The notes beneath the pieces were generated by a model, which had not been told where the DNA came from, searched no databases, and saw nothing but the letters and a program-made list of their open reading frames with translations. Shown here in pieces: positions 23,369 to 33,645 of a DNA stretch of 64,000 bases. The position numbers and the translations under genes were made by a program. Source of the DNA: Pseudoduganella plicata (GTDB lineage Bacteria; Pseudomonadota; Gammaproteobacteria; Burkholderiales; Burkholderiaceae_D); assembly GCF_004421005.1 (NCBI RefSeq), contig NZ_CP038026.1, positions 4,216,001 through 4,280,000 on the forward strand, given 5' to 3'. Within the stretch, counting starts at the first letter, position 1, and every line of letters begins with the position of its first letter.

Positions 23369-24277
23369 ATGGACAAGGTCAAGGCCATGCAGACGTTCGT
23401 CCGGATCGTCGAGGCGAACAGTTTTACCAAAGCGGCTGAGACGCTGGGGCTGCCCCGCGCCGCGCTGACCGCAACGATCCAGAAGCTGGAGGCGTATCTC
23501 GGCACGACGCTGCTGCTGCGCACCACGCGCAAGTTGGCACTGACCAGCGACGGCGCCGAATACTACGAGCAATGCGTGCAGATCCTCGCCGCCATCGACG
23601 TGGCGGAGCAGGGGTTTCGCTGTGCGGCGTCCGCGACGCCGCGCGGCACCCTGCGCATCGAGCTGCCGGGCGCCGTCGGCCGCAACGTCATCCTCCCCCG
23701 GCTGGGCGCTTTCCAGGCGGCGTATCCCGAAGTGTCGCTGACGATCAGCCTGGCCGACCGCCTGGCCGACCTGACCCAGGAAGGCGTCGACTGCGCACTG
23801 CGGGTCGGCGCCTTGCAGGATTGTGCGCTGGTCGGGCGGCAGATGGGCAGCATGCGTTTCGTGACGTGCGCGTCGCCCGCCTATCTCGCCAAGCACGGCA
23901 CGCCGCGCAGCATTGCCGACCTGCGCACGCACCGCGGCATCGTTCACTTCTCGGGACGCACGGGGCGGCCGTTCGACTGGGATTTCGTGGTGGAGGATGG
24001 CCGCGTGGAAACGGCGCAGGTGGGCGGCCCCGTCGCCATCGACGATGCCGACGCCAACGTCATCTGCGCCTTGCAGGGCATCGGCATCACGCAGGCGGCG
24101 GCGTACCAGGTGCGGGCGCACCTTGAAAGCGGGGCGCTGGTGGAGCTGCTGGGGGAGACGCCACCCGTGCCGATGCCGGTGTCGCTGCTGTATCCGAAAG
24201 GGCGGATGGCGACGGCGAAGGTGCGGGTGTTTGCGGAGTGGGTGGCGGGGGTGCTGGCGGACGAGCCGGATTTCTGA
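23369..24277 (+). CDS. LysR family transcriptional regulator
   Basis: The protein is 302 aa. The N-terminal winged HTH (1-60) reads MQTFVRIVEANSFTKAAETL, then LPRAALTATIQKLEAYLGTTLLLRTTRKL. The effector-binding domain begins near residue 90 (GTLRIELPGAVGRNVILPRL). It belongs to the CrgA-like/PBP2 group common in Burkholderiales. It is divergent from the MFS gene and convergent with hemB, so the MFS exporter is the likely target. The inducer is unknown. A second ATG at 23387 (MQTFVRIVE) is a plausible alternative start. Confidence 0.92.
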   Translation: MDKVKAMQTFVRIVEANSFTKAAETLGLPRAALTATIQKLEAYLGTTLLLRTTRKLALTSDGAEYYEQCVQILAAIDVAEQGFRCAASATPRGTLRIELPGAVGRNVILPRLGAFQAAYPEVSLTISLADRLADLTQEGVDCALRVGALQDCALVGRQMGSMRFVTCASPAYLAKHGTPRSIADLRTHRGIVHFSGRTGRPFDWDFVVEDGRVETAQVGGPVAIDDADANVICALQGIGITQAAAYQVRAHLESGALVELLGETPPVPMPVSLLYPKGRMATAKVRVFAEWVAGVLADEPDF

Positions 24278-24282
24278 ACGCC

Positions 24283-24302
24283 GGGAACAGGCACCTGTCC
24301 CC
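24283..24302. repeat. dispersed palindromic repeat, copy 4 (LysR/hemB convergent junction)
   Basis: GGGAACAGG (24283-24291) and CCTGTCCCC (24294-24302) pair over 8 bp with one mismatch. It sits in the 42-bp gap between convergent genes and carries the ACAGGCACCTGTCC variant of the core. Confidence 0.6.
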
Positions 24303-24319
24303 GAAGGCCGTAGCCAGTC

Positions 24320-25348
<1,029 letters not shown>

Positions 25349-25362
25349 TCAGCAGTAAAAAA

Positions 25363-26082
25363 TCATTGTTCGTCGTCGGGCGCTTCCGGCGGATCCAGGT
25401 CTTCCGGTGTGGGCGGGTCGATATCCAGGCCGACCAACTGCTCGATCTTCGCCGTCGCTTCCTCGATACCGATGCGCTTGAGCGCCGAGAACAGCTGCAC
25501 GGTGAACGGGAAGCCCACGCCATCCTCGTCGACATAGCTGTCCAGCTTTGCCTGCGTCTGGCGCAGGATGTTGACGGACTCGTTGCGATTGAGCTTGTCG
25601 GCCTTGGTGAGGATGCAGTGGATCGGCTTGCCGCTGGGGGCAAACCATTCCAGCATCTGGATATCCAGGTCCGTGAACGGGCGGCGCGCGTCCATGATGA
25701 GGACCAGCGCGGCCAGCTGTTCGCGGCGTTGTACATAATCGCCCAACAGGCGCTGCCAGTGCAACTTGGCGTCCCCCGATACTTCGGCGTAGCCGTACCC
25801 TGGCAAATCGGCCAGCAGGCAACGTATTTCGGCCTGGTTCGTCTCATCCTTCCGGTGCATTGCCACGTGGGCGCCGCCGATGGAGAAAAAGTTGATGTGC
25901 TGCGTGCGGCCCGGTGTCTTGGACGCGAACGCCAGGCCCTTCTGGTTGCACAGGATATTGATTGCAGTGGATTTTCCGGCATTCGAGCGGCCCGCGAAAG
26001 CGATTTCGGGAACCGTCGTTCGGGGGAGGTCACGCAGATGATTGACGGTCGTAAAGAAGCGGGCTTGCCAGAGCTTGGACAT
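25363..26082 (-). CDS. engB: ribosome biogenesis GTP-binding protein EngB (YihA/YsxC)
   Basis: EngB is 239 aa, a TRAFAC GTPase needed for 50S assembly. G1 is FAGRSNAGKSTAIN at about residue 35. The G2 region has SKTPGRTQHINFF, G3 is ADLPGYGYAE and G4 is LTKADKLNR. The C-terminus is an acidic Asp/Pro/Glu-rich tail (DPPTPEDLDPPEAPDDEQ). It is divergent from the cytochrome c4 gene and precedes hemB by 14 bp. Confidence 0.95.
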   Translation of the reverse strand: MSKLWQARFFTTVNHLRDLPRTTVPEIAFAGRSNAGKSTAINILCNQKGLAFASKTPGRTQHINFFSIGGAHVAMHRKDETNQAEIRCLLADLPGYGYAEVSGDAKLHWQRLLGDYVQRREQLAALVLIMDARRPFTDLDIQMLEWFAPSGKPIHCILTKADKLNRNESVNILRQTQAKLDSYVDEDGVGFPFTVQLFSALKRIGIEEATAKIEQLVGLDIDPPTPEDLDPPEAPDDEQ

Positions 26083-26212
26083 GGAGATAGGGGGGAAATT
26101 GCAAGGAAGACAGGCTTTTGGCCGAGGAAGCTATTGTACAATAAGGCGTTACTTCGCTTGCGGTCCGCGTCACTGCGAACATTTTATTGACTCTTCTCTG
26201 TAGGGTGTCTGA

Positions 26213-26881
26213 ATGAATCGTGCGTTTACACCGGTGGTACATTCCATATTCACAGCGTTGATGTTCGTTTCGGGCGCAGCCTTCGCTGCAGACGCCGCCC
26301 ACCCTGCCGCGGCGGCCAAAGTCGATCCGGCCAAGGGCTCGTCCTTGTACACCGATGGCGACAACGCGCGCGGCCTGCCCGCCTGCGTGTCCTGCCACGG
26401 TGCCGCGGGCAACTCCACCATCGCCGCCAATCCGAAGCTGGCGGGCCAGCCGGAATCGTACCTGTACAAGCAGCTGGTCGACTTCACGACGCCGGAGCGC
26501 CAGAATCCCGTGATGACGATGTACGCCAAGATGCTGACGGACGCGGAGAAGAAGAACATCGCCGCCTGGCTGTCCACGCAGGGCTCGAAACCGGGCGCCG
26601 CGAAGAACAAGGACACCGTCGAATGGGGCAAGACCATCTATCGCGGCGGCATCGCGGACAAGAAAATCCCGGCCTGCGCCAGCTGCCACGGTCCCGCGGG
26701 GGCAGGCAACCCGGCCCGCTACCCGCGCATCGGCGGCCAGCACCAGGACTACACGATCGCCCAGCTGGAGGGCTTCAAGGGCAAGGGCCGCAAGAACAGC
26801 GCCGAGATGACGACGATCGCCGAGCGCATGTCCAGCGACGAGATCAAGGCGGTCGCCGATTACGTGGCGGGCCTGAAGTAA
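26213..26881 (+). CDS. cytochrome c4 (dihaem c-type cytochrome)
   Basis: The protein is 222 aa with a signal peptide (first 26 residues, ending AAFAADA) and two class I haem-binding motifs, CVSCH at 58-62 and CASCH at 155-159. Distal Met ligands are likely within VMTMYAKM and EMTTIAERM. It carries electrons in the periplasm, typically to terminal oxidases. The following genes resB/resC attach haem to such proteins, which explains the clustering. It is followed by a terminator-like hairpin. Confidence 0.93.
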   Translation: MNRAFTPVVHSIFTALMFVSGAAFAADAAHPAAAAKVDPAKGSSLYTDGDNARGLPACVSCHGAAGNSTIAANPKLAGQPESYLYKQLVDFTTPERQNPVMTMYAKMLTDAEKKNIAAWLSTQGSKPGAAKNKDTVEWGKTIYRGGIADKKIPACASCHGPAGAGNPARYPRIGGQHQDYTIAQLEGFKGKGRKNSAEMTTIAERMSSDEIKAVADYVAGLK

Positions 26882-26908
26882 AGCGCGCCGGGTGGCGCAT
26901 CGACCGAC

Positions 26909-26941
26909 AAGGGGCGGCAGCGCGAGCTGGCTGCCCTTTTT
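26909..26941 (+). terminator. terminator-like hairpin after cytochrome c4
   Basis: GGCAGC (26916-26921) pairs with GCTGCC (26930-26935) around an 8-nt loop, with further pairing to the upstream G4 across a bulged C. CTTTTT follows at 26936-26941. Termination may be partial. Confidence 0.65.
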
Positions 26942-27068
26942 CTTGGCGTTCGTCGGCCGAAATGACTAGTTCTTCCGCCGCGTCGCCGTAGGCACATCGC
27001 CGCGCCGCTCCATTTGCGCCTGCCGATTTGATAGTATGCAGTGCGCACCACTCACCTGATTCCATCGC

Positions 27069-29156
27069 ATGAGCACCACCTCGACCACCGGTATCCGCCT
27101 GCACACCCGCCGTCCCGCCGTGAACGAAGCCATCGAGCTGCTGTCGTCGATGCGTTTTGCCATCGCGCTGCTCGTGATGATCGCGATTGCCGCCATCATC
27201 GGCACGATCATGCAGCAGAACCAGCCCATGCCGAACTACATCAACCAGTTCGGCCCTTTCTGGTTCGACGTGTTCGACAAACTGGGGCTGTATGCCGTCT
27301 ACTCGGCGTGGTGGTTCCTGCTGATGATGGCGTTCCTCGTCACGTCGACGTCGCTGTGCATCTTCCGCAATGCGCCCAAGATGATGAAGGACATGCGCAG
27401 CTGGCGCGAGAACGTGCGCGAGCAGTCGCTGCGCAATTTCCATCACAAGGCCGAATGGCAATCGCCGCTGGCGCGCCTGGCGCTGGCGCAGCAGACGGCG
27501 GCGCGCCTCGGCCACGCGGGCTACCAGGCCAGGATCGTCGAGAAGGACGGCGGCACCCTGGTGGCTGCCAAGCGCGGCGCGGCCAACAAGTTCGGCTACA
27601 TCTTCGCGCACAGCGCCATCGTCGTCATCTGCGTGGGCGGCCTGCTCGATTCGGATATGCCGATCCGCATCCAGGAATGGGTGCTGGGCAAGGAGCCGTT
27701 CAAGGGCAACGGCATCATTGCCGACATCCCCGCGAAACACCGTCTCGGTCTCGGTAACCCCACGTTCCGCGGCAACGCCATGATCCCGGAAGGGCAGGCC
27801 AGCGACACGGCCATCGTGCCGCGCGCCGATGGGGTGCTGATCCAGCCGCTGCCGTTCACCATCGAACTGAAAAGATTCAATATCGAGTTCTACAGCACCG
27901 GAATGCCGAAGCTGTTTGCCAGCGAAGTGGTGGTGCGCGACCATGAAACGAAGCAGACCTTCCCTGCCACGATCGAAGTGAACAAGCCGCTGATCTACAG
28001 GGGCCTGGCCGTCTACCAGTCCAGCTTCGAGGACGGCGGCAGCAAGCTGAAAATGACGGGCTTCCCGATGACGGGGCCGCAATCGGCGAAGTTCGAGATG
28101 AACGGCGAAGTGGGCGGGTCGACGAAACTGGACGACGCCTACACCGTCGAATGGTCCGACTTCCGTCCGTTCAACGTGGAGAACATGGCCAGTCGCGACG
28201 CGCGCGACGTCAGGAAAGGCGAGAGCTTCGACAACGCGTTTGCCAATGGTCTCAGCAGGCAGCTGGGCTCCGCGGCCAAGAACGCCAACAACAAGGACCT
28301 GAAAAACGTCGGCCCCAGCGTGCAGTACAAGCTGCGCGACAAGACGGGGCAGGCGCGCGAATTCCAGAACTACATGCAGCCCGTCACCGTCGATGGCGCG
28401 ACCGTGTTCCTGTCCGGCGTGCGCGCCACCCCGGCCGAGCCGTTCAGCTACCTGCGCATCCCTGCGGATGACGAGCACAGTGTGCGCGACTGGATGCGCC
28501 TGCGCGCCGCGCTGCACAACCCGGAGTTGCGCGGCCAGGCCGCGCAGGCCTACGCCCGCCGCGCGATGCCGCAATCGAGCCGCGCCGAGGCGATGGAATC
28601 GCAGCTGGCGCTGTCGGCGCTGAAAAGCATGGAGATCTTTGCCGGCAATGCGCAGTCGGCCGGCTTCATGGCCGTCAGCCGCTTCCTGGAAAAGGTCCCG
28701 GCCGCCGAGCAGGAAAAAGCGGCGGACATCTTCATGAAGATTTTGAACGGCACGTTGTGGGAGTTGTGGCAGGTCGCGCGCGCGAAGGACGGCCTGGCGC
28801 CTGCCGCGGCGGACGAGCCCCACGCGCGGTTCCTGCAGCTGGCGACCAATGCCTTGTCGGACAGCGCTTTCTACGGCGCGCCGGTCTACCTGCAACTGGA
28901 CGAATTCACGCAGGTAAAGGCCTCCGTGTTCCAAATCACGCGCTCGCCCGGCAAGGCCGTCGTCTACCTGGGCTGCGCGCTGCTGGTGCTGGGCGTGTTC
29001 TCGATGTTCTATATCCGCGAGCGCCGGCTGTGGGTGTGGATCCGCGATGACGGGCAGGGCGCCCATGCGCTGATGGCGATGAGCACGCAGCGCAAGACGC
29101 TGGACTTCGACAACGAGTTCGACGCATTGAAGAAAAACCTGCCGAAGACGGCGTAA
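27069..29156 (+). CDS. resB: cytochrome c biogenesis protein ResB (Ccs1)
   Basis: ResB is 695 aa. It belongs to the system II haem-handling complex that exports haem and ligates it to CXXCH motifs. Three N-terminal membrane helices are visible (MRFAIALLVMIAIAAIIGTI, YAVYSAWWFLLMMAFLV, FAHSAIVVICVGGLL). A large periplasmic domain follows, then a last helix (VVYLGCALLVLGVFSMFYIR). The conserved NKPLIYRGLAVYQSSFEDGG segment is present. It is upstream of resC by 37 bp and downstream of a c-type cytochrome substrate. Confidence 0.94.
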   Translation: MSTTSTTGIRLHTRRPAVNEAIELLSSMRFAIALLVMIAIAAIIGTIMQQNQPMPNYINQFGPFWFDVFDKLGLYAVYSAWWFLLMMAFLVTSTSLCIFRNAPKMMKDMRSWRENVREQSLRNFHHKAEWQSPLARLALAQQTAARLGHAGYQARIVEKDGGTLVAAKRGAANKFGYIFAHSAIVVICVGGLLDSDMPIRIQEWVLGKEPFKGNGIIADIPAKHRLGLGNPTFRGNAMIPEGQASDTAIVPRADGVLIQPLPFTIELKRFNIEFYSTGMPKLFASEVVVRDHETKQTFPATIEVNKPLIYRGLAVYQSSFEDGGSKLKMTGFPMTGPQSAKFEMNGEVGGSTKLDDAYTVEWSDFRPFNVENMASRDARDVRKGESFDNAFANGLSRQLGSAAKNANNKDLKNVGPSVQYKLRDKTGQAREFQNYMQPVTVDGATVFLSGVRATPAEPFSYLRIPADDEHSVRDWMRLRAALHNPELRGQAAQAYARRAMPQSSRAEAMESQLALSALKSMEIFAGNAQSAGFMAVSRFLEKVPAAEQEKAADIFMKILNGTLWELWQVARAKDGLAPAAADEPHARFLQLATNALSDSAFYGAPVYLQLDEFTQVKASVFQITRSPGKAVVYLGCALLVLGVFSMFYIRERRLWVWIRDDGQGAHALMAMSTQRKTLDFDNEFDALKKNLPKTA

Positions 29157-29193
29157 AAAACGGCGTAAGCTTAGGTAAATGAAGGAGACCAGC

Positions 29194-30384
29194 ATGGATA
29201 TCACACAAAACGGGACCTACACGGAAGCGCCGGGCTACTTCCGCCGCCTGACCGTGGCGGACTGGCTGTTCGCGGCCGCGCTGCTGGCCGCCGCGCTGTT
29301 TGCGCTGAACCGCTACGGCGCCTATATGGACGTGTATGAAAAAGTCATCCTCGTGCTGTCCGCGCCCACGTCCGCCGCGCTGGGCTGGCACTGGAAACCG
29401 GTGCGCTGGCTGATGCCGGCCGTGGCGCTGCTGTCGCTAGGGGCCATCGCGCTGTACGGCGGTAACCTGGAAGCGGCCGACAACCGCTTCTGGCTGCGCT
29501 ATATGCTGTCGAGCCAGTCCGCCATCCTGTGGATGAGCGTGTTCTTCTTCCTGGCCACCCTGTTCTACTGGATTGGCCTGGCGTCGCGCCCACCGAAGGC
29601 AACGAAGGAGGAGCCGGTTCAGAAGCATTCGCCCGCCGGCGCCGCCATCGGCTCGCGCCTGTGCTGGGGCGCCGTGCTGCTGGGCTGGACGGGCATGATG
29701 GTGCGCTGGTACGAGTCGTACCTGATCGGCGCGGACGTCGGCCACATCCCCATCTCGAACCTGTACGAAGTGTTCATCCTGTTCGCGCTGATCACCGCCA
29801 TGTTCTACCTGTACTACGAGCAGCGCTACGCCACGCGCCAGCTTGGTCCCTTCGTCATGCTGATCATTTCGGCGGCCGTGGGCTTCCTGCTGTGGTACAC
29901 CGTGGCGCGCGGCGCGGCCGAAATCCAGCCGCTGGTGCCGGCGCTGCAAAGCTGGTGGATGAAGATCCACGTGCCGGCCAATTTCATCGGCTATGGCACG
30001 TTCGCGCTGGCCGCGATGGTGGCATCGGCCTATCTGCTCAAGTCGCACGGCTATCTGGTCGACCGTCTGCCCGCGCTGGAGCTGCTGGACGACGTGATGT
30101 ACAAGGCCATCTCCGCCGGCTTCGCGTTCTTCACCATCGCCACCATCCTGGGCGCGCTGTGGGCTGCCGAGGCCTGGGGCGGCTACTGGTCGTGGGACCC
30201 GAAAGAGACGTGGGCGCTGATCGTCTGGCTGAACTACGCAGCGTGGCTGCACATGCGCCTGATGGCCGGCCTGCGCGGCCGCGTGGCTGCATGGTGGGCG
30301 CTGGTCGGCCTGCTGGTGACGACGTTTGCGTTCCTGGGCGTGAACATGTTCCTGTCGGGCCTGCACTCCTACGGCGCGCTGTAA
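29194..30384 (+). CDS. resC: cytochrome c biogenesis protein ResC (CcsA/CcsB family)
   Basis: ResC is 396 aa from ATG 29194. An in-frame ATG at 29179 is rejected because GGAG at 29184-29187 fits 29194. It is a polytopic inner-membrane protein with the haem-binding WWD signature WAAEAWGGYWSWDPKETWAL and conserved histidines (KIHVPANFIGYGTFALA, YAAWLHMRLM). With ResB it forms the cytochrome c synthase. A common name in Burkholderiales is CcsB. Confidence 0.94.
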   Translation: MDITQNGTYTEAPGYFRRLTVADWLFAAALLAAALFALNRYGAYMDVYEKVILVLSAPTSAALGWHWKPVRWLMPAVALLSLGAIALYGGNLEAADNRFWLRYMLSSQSAILWMSVFFFLATLFYWIGLASRPPKATKEEPVQKHSPAGAAIGSRLCWGAVLLGWTGMMVRWYESYLIGADVGHIPISNLYEVFILFALITAMFYLYYEQRYATRQLGPFVMLIISAAVGFLLWYTVARGAAEIQPLVPALQSWWMKIHVPANFIGYGTFALAAMVASAYLLKSHGYLVDRLPALELLDDVMYKAISAGFAFFTIATILGALWAAEAWGGYWSWDPKETWALIVWLNYAAWLHMRLMAGLRGRVAAWWALVGLLVTTFAFLGVNMFLSGLHSYGAL

Positions 30385-30476
30385 TGTAATGCAGTTGTAA
30401 TCCGCTGCGCTTTCGGAATGAGGTAAGGTTAGTCCCGTATTTTTACTGTATCAAACCACTCATTGTCGGAGCTGTC

Positions 30477-31451
30477 ATGCTGATCAAACGTTCCCCCAAC
30501 GGCATCGACCTGCCGTTTTCGTCGGAGATCACGCCGCGCGCGGTCTTTGAAAACCGGCGCGCCTTTATCCGCCAGATCGCCGCCGGCTCCATCGCCGGCG
30601 GCGCGCTGCTGGAAATGCTGTCGCGCGAAGCGTTCGCGCAGGGCGCCAAAGCGAAGCTGCCCGCCCAGCGCAACGCGGCCTACTCGGCACAGGACAAGCT
30701 GACGGCCCTGCACGACGCGACCCACTACAACAATTTCTATGAATTCGGCACCGACAAGAGCGATCCGGCCGAAAATGCCGGCACGCTGCGTCCGCGCCCC
30801 TGGACGGTGTCGATCGAGGGCGAAGTGAAAAAGCCGATGACGCTCGACCTCGATGCACTGCTGAAACTGGCGCCGCTGGAAGAACGCGTCTACCGGCTGC
30901 GCTGCGTGGAAGGTTGGTCGATGGTGATTCCATGGATTGGCTACTCGTTCTCGGAGATCATCAAGCGCGTGGAACCCACGGGGAACGCGAAGTACGTCGA
31001 GTTCATCTCGCTGGCCGACCGCAAACAGATGCCGGGCGTGAACAGCCGCGTGCTGGACTGGCCTTACACCGAAGGGCTGCGGCTGGACGAGGCGAATCAT
31101 CCGCTGGCGCTGCTGACCCTCGGCATGTACGGCGAGACGCTGCCGAACCAGAACGGCGCGCCGGTGCGCCTCGTCGTGCCGTGGAAGTACGGCTTCAAAT
31201 CGGCCAAGTCGATCGTGAAAATCCGCTTCGTGCGCGACATGCCGCGCACGTCGTGGAACCGCTCCGCGCCGTCCGAATACGGCTTCTATTCGAACGTCAA
31301 CCCGAACGTGGACCACCCGCGCTGGTCGCAGGCCACGGAGCGGCGCATCGGCGAGGACTCGTTCCTGTCGCGCAAACGCAAGACGCCGATGTTCAACGGC
31401 TATGACGTGGCGTCGCTGTATACCGGCATGGACCTGAAGAAGAATTTCTGA
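30477..31451 (+). CDS. msrP: protein-methionine-sulfoxide reductase catalytic subunit MsrP
   Basis: MsrP is 324 aa. It is a Tat-exported molybdopterin enzyme that reduces Met-sulfoxide in periplasmic proteins. The twin-arginine signal is ENRRAFIRQIAAGSIAGGAL at about 25-45. The Mo-ligating cysteine lies in YRLRCVEGWSMVIPWIGY, and the sulfite-oxidase-like fold ends with WKYGFKSAKSIVKIRFV. The start ATG follows TCGGAGCTGTC. The stop and the msrQ start share a base (TGATG), indicating coupling. Confidence 0.96.
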   Translation: MLIKRSPNGIDLPFSSEITPRAVFENRRAFIRQIAAGSIAGGALLEMLSREAFAQGAKAKLPAQRNAAYSAQDKLTALHDATHYNNFYEFGTDKSDPAENAGTLRPRPWTVSIEGEVKKPMTLDLDALLKLAPLEERVYRLRCVEGWSMVIPWIGYSFSEIIKRVEPTGNAKYVEFISLADRKQMPGVNSRVLDWPYTEGLRLDEANHPLALLTLGMYGETLPNQNGAPVRLVVPWKYGFKSAKSIVKIRFVRDMPRTSWNRSAPSEYGFYSNVNPNVDHPRWSQATERRIGEDSFLSRKRKTPMFNGYDVASLYTGMDLKKNF

Positions 31452-32074
31452 TGGCACCGAAACAGGTCACGGCTATCAAGGCGGCCGTCTTCGTGCTGGC
31501 GCTGGTGCCGTTCGCCCGGCTGGTCTGGCTGACGTTGACGGGTGCGCTGGTCGAGCCGCTGCAGTTCATCACGCGCTCGACGGGCGACTGGACGCTGTAC
31601 TTCCTTTGCATCACCCTGGCGGTGACGCCGCTGCGGCGCCTTTCGAAATGGAACTGGCTGCTGAAAGTGCGCCGCATGGTGGGGCTGTTTGCGTTCTTCT
31701 ATGCGCTGCTGCACTTCACCACGTTCCTCTGGTTCGACCATTTCTTCGACGTGGCGGAGATGCTCAAGGACGTGGCCAGGCGGCCGTTCATCCTGGTCGG
31801 CTTCATTGCCTTCGTGCTGCTGGTGCCGCTGGCCGTGACTAGCACGAACGCCATGGTGCGCCGCCTGGGCGGCAAGCGCTGGCAGTGGCTGCACCGGCTG
31901 ATCTACGTGATTGCACCGCTCGGCGTGCTGCACTTCTGGTGGATGAAGGCCGCCAAGCACGACCTCAATCAGCCGATGCTGTTCGTCGCCATCGTGGCGG
32001 TGCTGCTGGCGCTGCGCGCGTGGTGGGCCTGGCAAAAGCAAACGCCGGCAAGAGCCGGCGTCGCACAACGATAA
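31451..32074 (+). CDS. msrQ: haem-binding membrane subunit MsrQ (YedZ)
   Basis: MsrQ is 207 aa with about six membrane helices. It is a ferric-reductase-like cytochrome b that feeds electrons from the quinone pool or flavin reductase to MsrP. Haem-ligand histidines are likely in FFYALLHFTTFLWFDHFF and WLHRLIYVIAPLGVLHFWWM. It overlaps msrP by one base. A palindromic repeat immediately follows and may serve as terminator with the convergent lysA. Confidence 0.94.
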   Translation: MAPKQVTAIKAAVFVLALVPFARLVWLTLTGALVEPLQFITRSTGDWTLYFLCITLAVTPLRRLSKWNWLLKVRRMVGLFAFFYALLHFTTFLWFDHFFDVAEMLKDVARRPFILVGFIAFVLLVPLAVTSTNAMVRRLGGKRWQWLHRLIYVIAPLGVLHFWWMKAAKHDLNQPMLFVAIVAVLLALRAWWAWQKQTPARAGVAQR

Positions 32075-32116
32075 AACCCGGGTCTGTTCCCAAAACCAGG
32101 GTCTGTCCCGGGTTTT
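32073..32116. repeat. dispersed palindromic repeat, copy 5 (msrQ/lysA convergent junction)
   Basis: AAAACCCGGG (32073-32082) and CCCGGGTTTT (32107-32116) are exact 10-bp complements around TCTGTTCCCAAAACCAGGGT-type sequence carrying the CTGTCCC core. It starts within the msrQ stop codon. The T/A-flanked stem could act as a terminator for both strands. Confidence 0.75.
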
Positions 32117-32129
32117 TGGCGGGTTTCCG

Positions 32130-33404
32130 TTAGCGGATCAGTGACTCCAGCGCGAACAGCTCTTCCGGCGTTTCGCGGCGGCGCACCAGGTGCACCTGGT
32201 CGCCGTCGACGATGACTTCGGCGGCGCGGCCGCGCGTGTTGTAGTTCGAGGCCATCGTCATGCCGTAGGCGCCCGCCGTCTTCATGACGAGCAGGTCGCC
32301 CGCTTCCACGGCGAGGGCGCGGTCGCGCGCCAGCCAGTCGCCCGATTCGCAGATGGGGCCGACGACGTCGAACGTGGCGCCGCCCGTCGCCTGCTTCACG
32401 GGCTGCATGTCCATCCAGGCCTGGTACAGCGCGGGCCGCGCCATGTCGTTCATGGCCGCGTCGACGATGCAGAAGTTCTTCTCTTCGCCGTACTTGATGA
32501 ATTCCACTTTCGTCAGCAGCACGCCCGTGTTGCCGACGATGGAGCGGCCCGGCTCGAAAATCACCTTGATCGCCTTGCCGCCGTGCTTTTCGGCGCGCCA
32601 TGCCTCGACGCGCTGGAACACGCGCGTCACGTAGTCGCCTGCGTGCGCGGGCGCTTCCTCGCCGGCCACGCCGTAATCGATCCCCAGGCCGCCGCCCACG
32701 TCCAGGTGATGCAGGTGGATGCCCTCGGCCGCCAGAGCGTCGATCAGTTCGATCAGGCGGTCCAGTGCTTCCAGCAGCGGCGTGTCGTCCAGCAGCTGCG
32801 AGCCGATATGGCAGTCGATGCCCGCCACGTCCAGGTGCGGCAGCTGCGCCGCCATGCGGTAGGTGTCCAGCGCATCGCTGAACGCGACGCCGAATTTGCT
32901 GGCTTTCAGGCCAGTGGCGATGTAAGGGTGGGTCTTCGGATCCACGTTCGGATTGACGCGCAGCGACACGCGCGCCTTCTTGCCCAGCGCGCCGGCCACT
33001 TCATTGAGACGGTGCAGTTCGGGAATCGACTCGACGTTGAAGCACAGGATATCGTGCTGCAGCGCCAGACGCATCTCGTCGACGCTCTTGCCCACGCCGG
33101 AGAAGATGACTTTCTTCGGGTCGCCGCCGGCGGCGATCACGCGCAGCAGCTCGCCGCCGGAAACGATGTCGAAGCCGGCACCGCGCCGCGCCAGCAGGTC
33201 GAGGATGGCCAGGTTCGAGTTGGCCTTCATCGCGTAGCACACCAGCGCGTCGCGGCCGGCGCAGGCGTTGGCGTAGGCATCGAAGTTCTCGAGCAGCTGG
33301 GCTTTGGAGTACACATACGTCGGCGTACCGAACGTCTCGGCGATGATAGGCAGGGCGACACCTTCGGCGCGCAGGACACCGTTCTGATAATCGAATTGGG
33401 ACAT
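32130..33404 (-). CDS. lysA: diaminopimelate decarboxylase
   Basis: LysA is 424 aa. It decarboxylates meso-diaminopimelate to L-lysine with PLP. The Schiff-base lysine is in ALVCYAMKANSNLAIL at about residue 62. The HIGSQLLD substrate loop, the GGGLGIDY phosphate-binding loop and the PGRSIVGNTGVLLT segment are present, with EPGRS and a C-terminal CESGDWLARDR motif. It lies 15 bp downstream of lptM on the same strand, the usual gamma/betaproteobacterial neighbour. Confidence 0.97.
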   Translation of the reverse strand: MSQFDYQNGVLRAEGVALPIIAETFGTPTYVYSKAQLLENFDAYANACAGRDALVCYAMKANSNLAILDLLARRGAGFDIVSGGELLRVIAAGGDPKKVIFSGVGKSVDEMRLALQHDILCFNVESIPELHRLNEVAGALGKKARVSLRVNPNVDPKTHPYIATGLKASKFGVAFSDALDTYRMAAQLPHLDVAGIDCHIGSQLLDDTPLLEALDRLIELIDALAAEGIHLHHLDVGGGLGIDYGVAGEEAPAHAGDYVTRVFQRVEAWRAEKHGGKAIKVIFEPGRSIVGNTGVLLTKVEFIKYGEEKNFCIVDAAMNDMARPALYQAWMDMQPVKQATGGATFDVVGPICESGDWLARDRALAVEAGDLLVMKTAGAYGMTMASNYNTRGRAAEVIVDGDQVHLVRRRETPEELFALESLIR

Positions 33405-33419
33405 TGAGTGGCTGGACAG

Positions 33420-33605
33420 TTACTGTTGGGATGCGGGAGGCGTGGAAGGAACCGGGGCCGAAGGCGGCGCGGTGCCGGGTTTGCCCAGCTCGGCGGCGGG
33501 CTTGTTGGGCGGCTTCGGCATATACAATGGGCCCGTCTGGCCGCAACCTGACAGAAAAACAGCGGCAATAACAGCGGCGACAGGCAACGCTAAAGTGAAC
33601 TTCAC
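33420..33605 (-). CDS. lptM: LPS translocon maturation chaperone LptM-like lipoprotein
   Basis: The protein is 61 aa from a GTG start at 33605. A short signal peptide (MKFTLALPVAAVIAAVFLSG) ends in the lipobox LSGC. The mature part begins with the family signature CGQTGPLYMPKPPNKP, then a Pro/Ala tail. LptM (YifL) assists LptD disulfide maturation in the outer membrane. Its place between cyaY and lysA matches the cyaY-yifL neighbourhood known in enterobacteria. The start has no strong Shine-Dalgarno sequence, and a longer frame upstream lacks signal features. Confidence 0.85.
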   Translation of the reverse strand: MKFTLALPVAAVIAAVFLSGCGQTGPLYMPKPPNKPAAELGKPGTAPPSAPVPSTPPASQQ

Positions 33606-33645
33606 GATTAGAATCTCGGTATGAACAGAACCCTTGGAGTGTAGC

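Noticed and set aside
26844..29204. Minus-strand open frame of 786 codons antisense to resB
   Set aside because: Composition is typical of an antisense shadow (Arg/His/Ala-rich), with no recognisable domain; resB is clearly the real gene.
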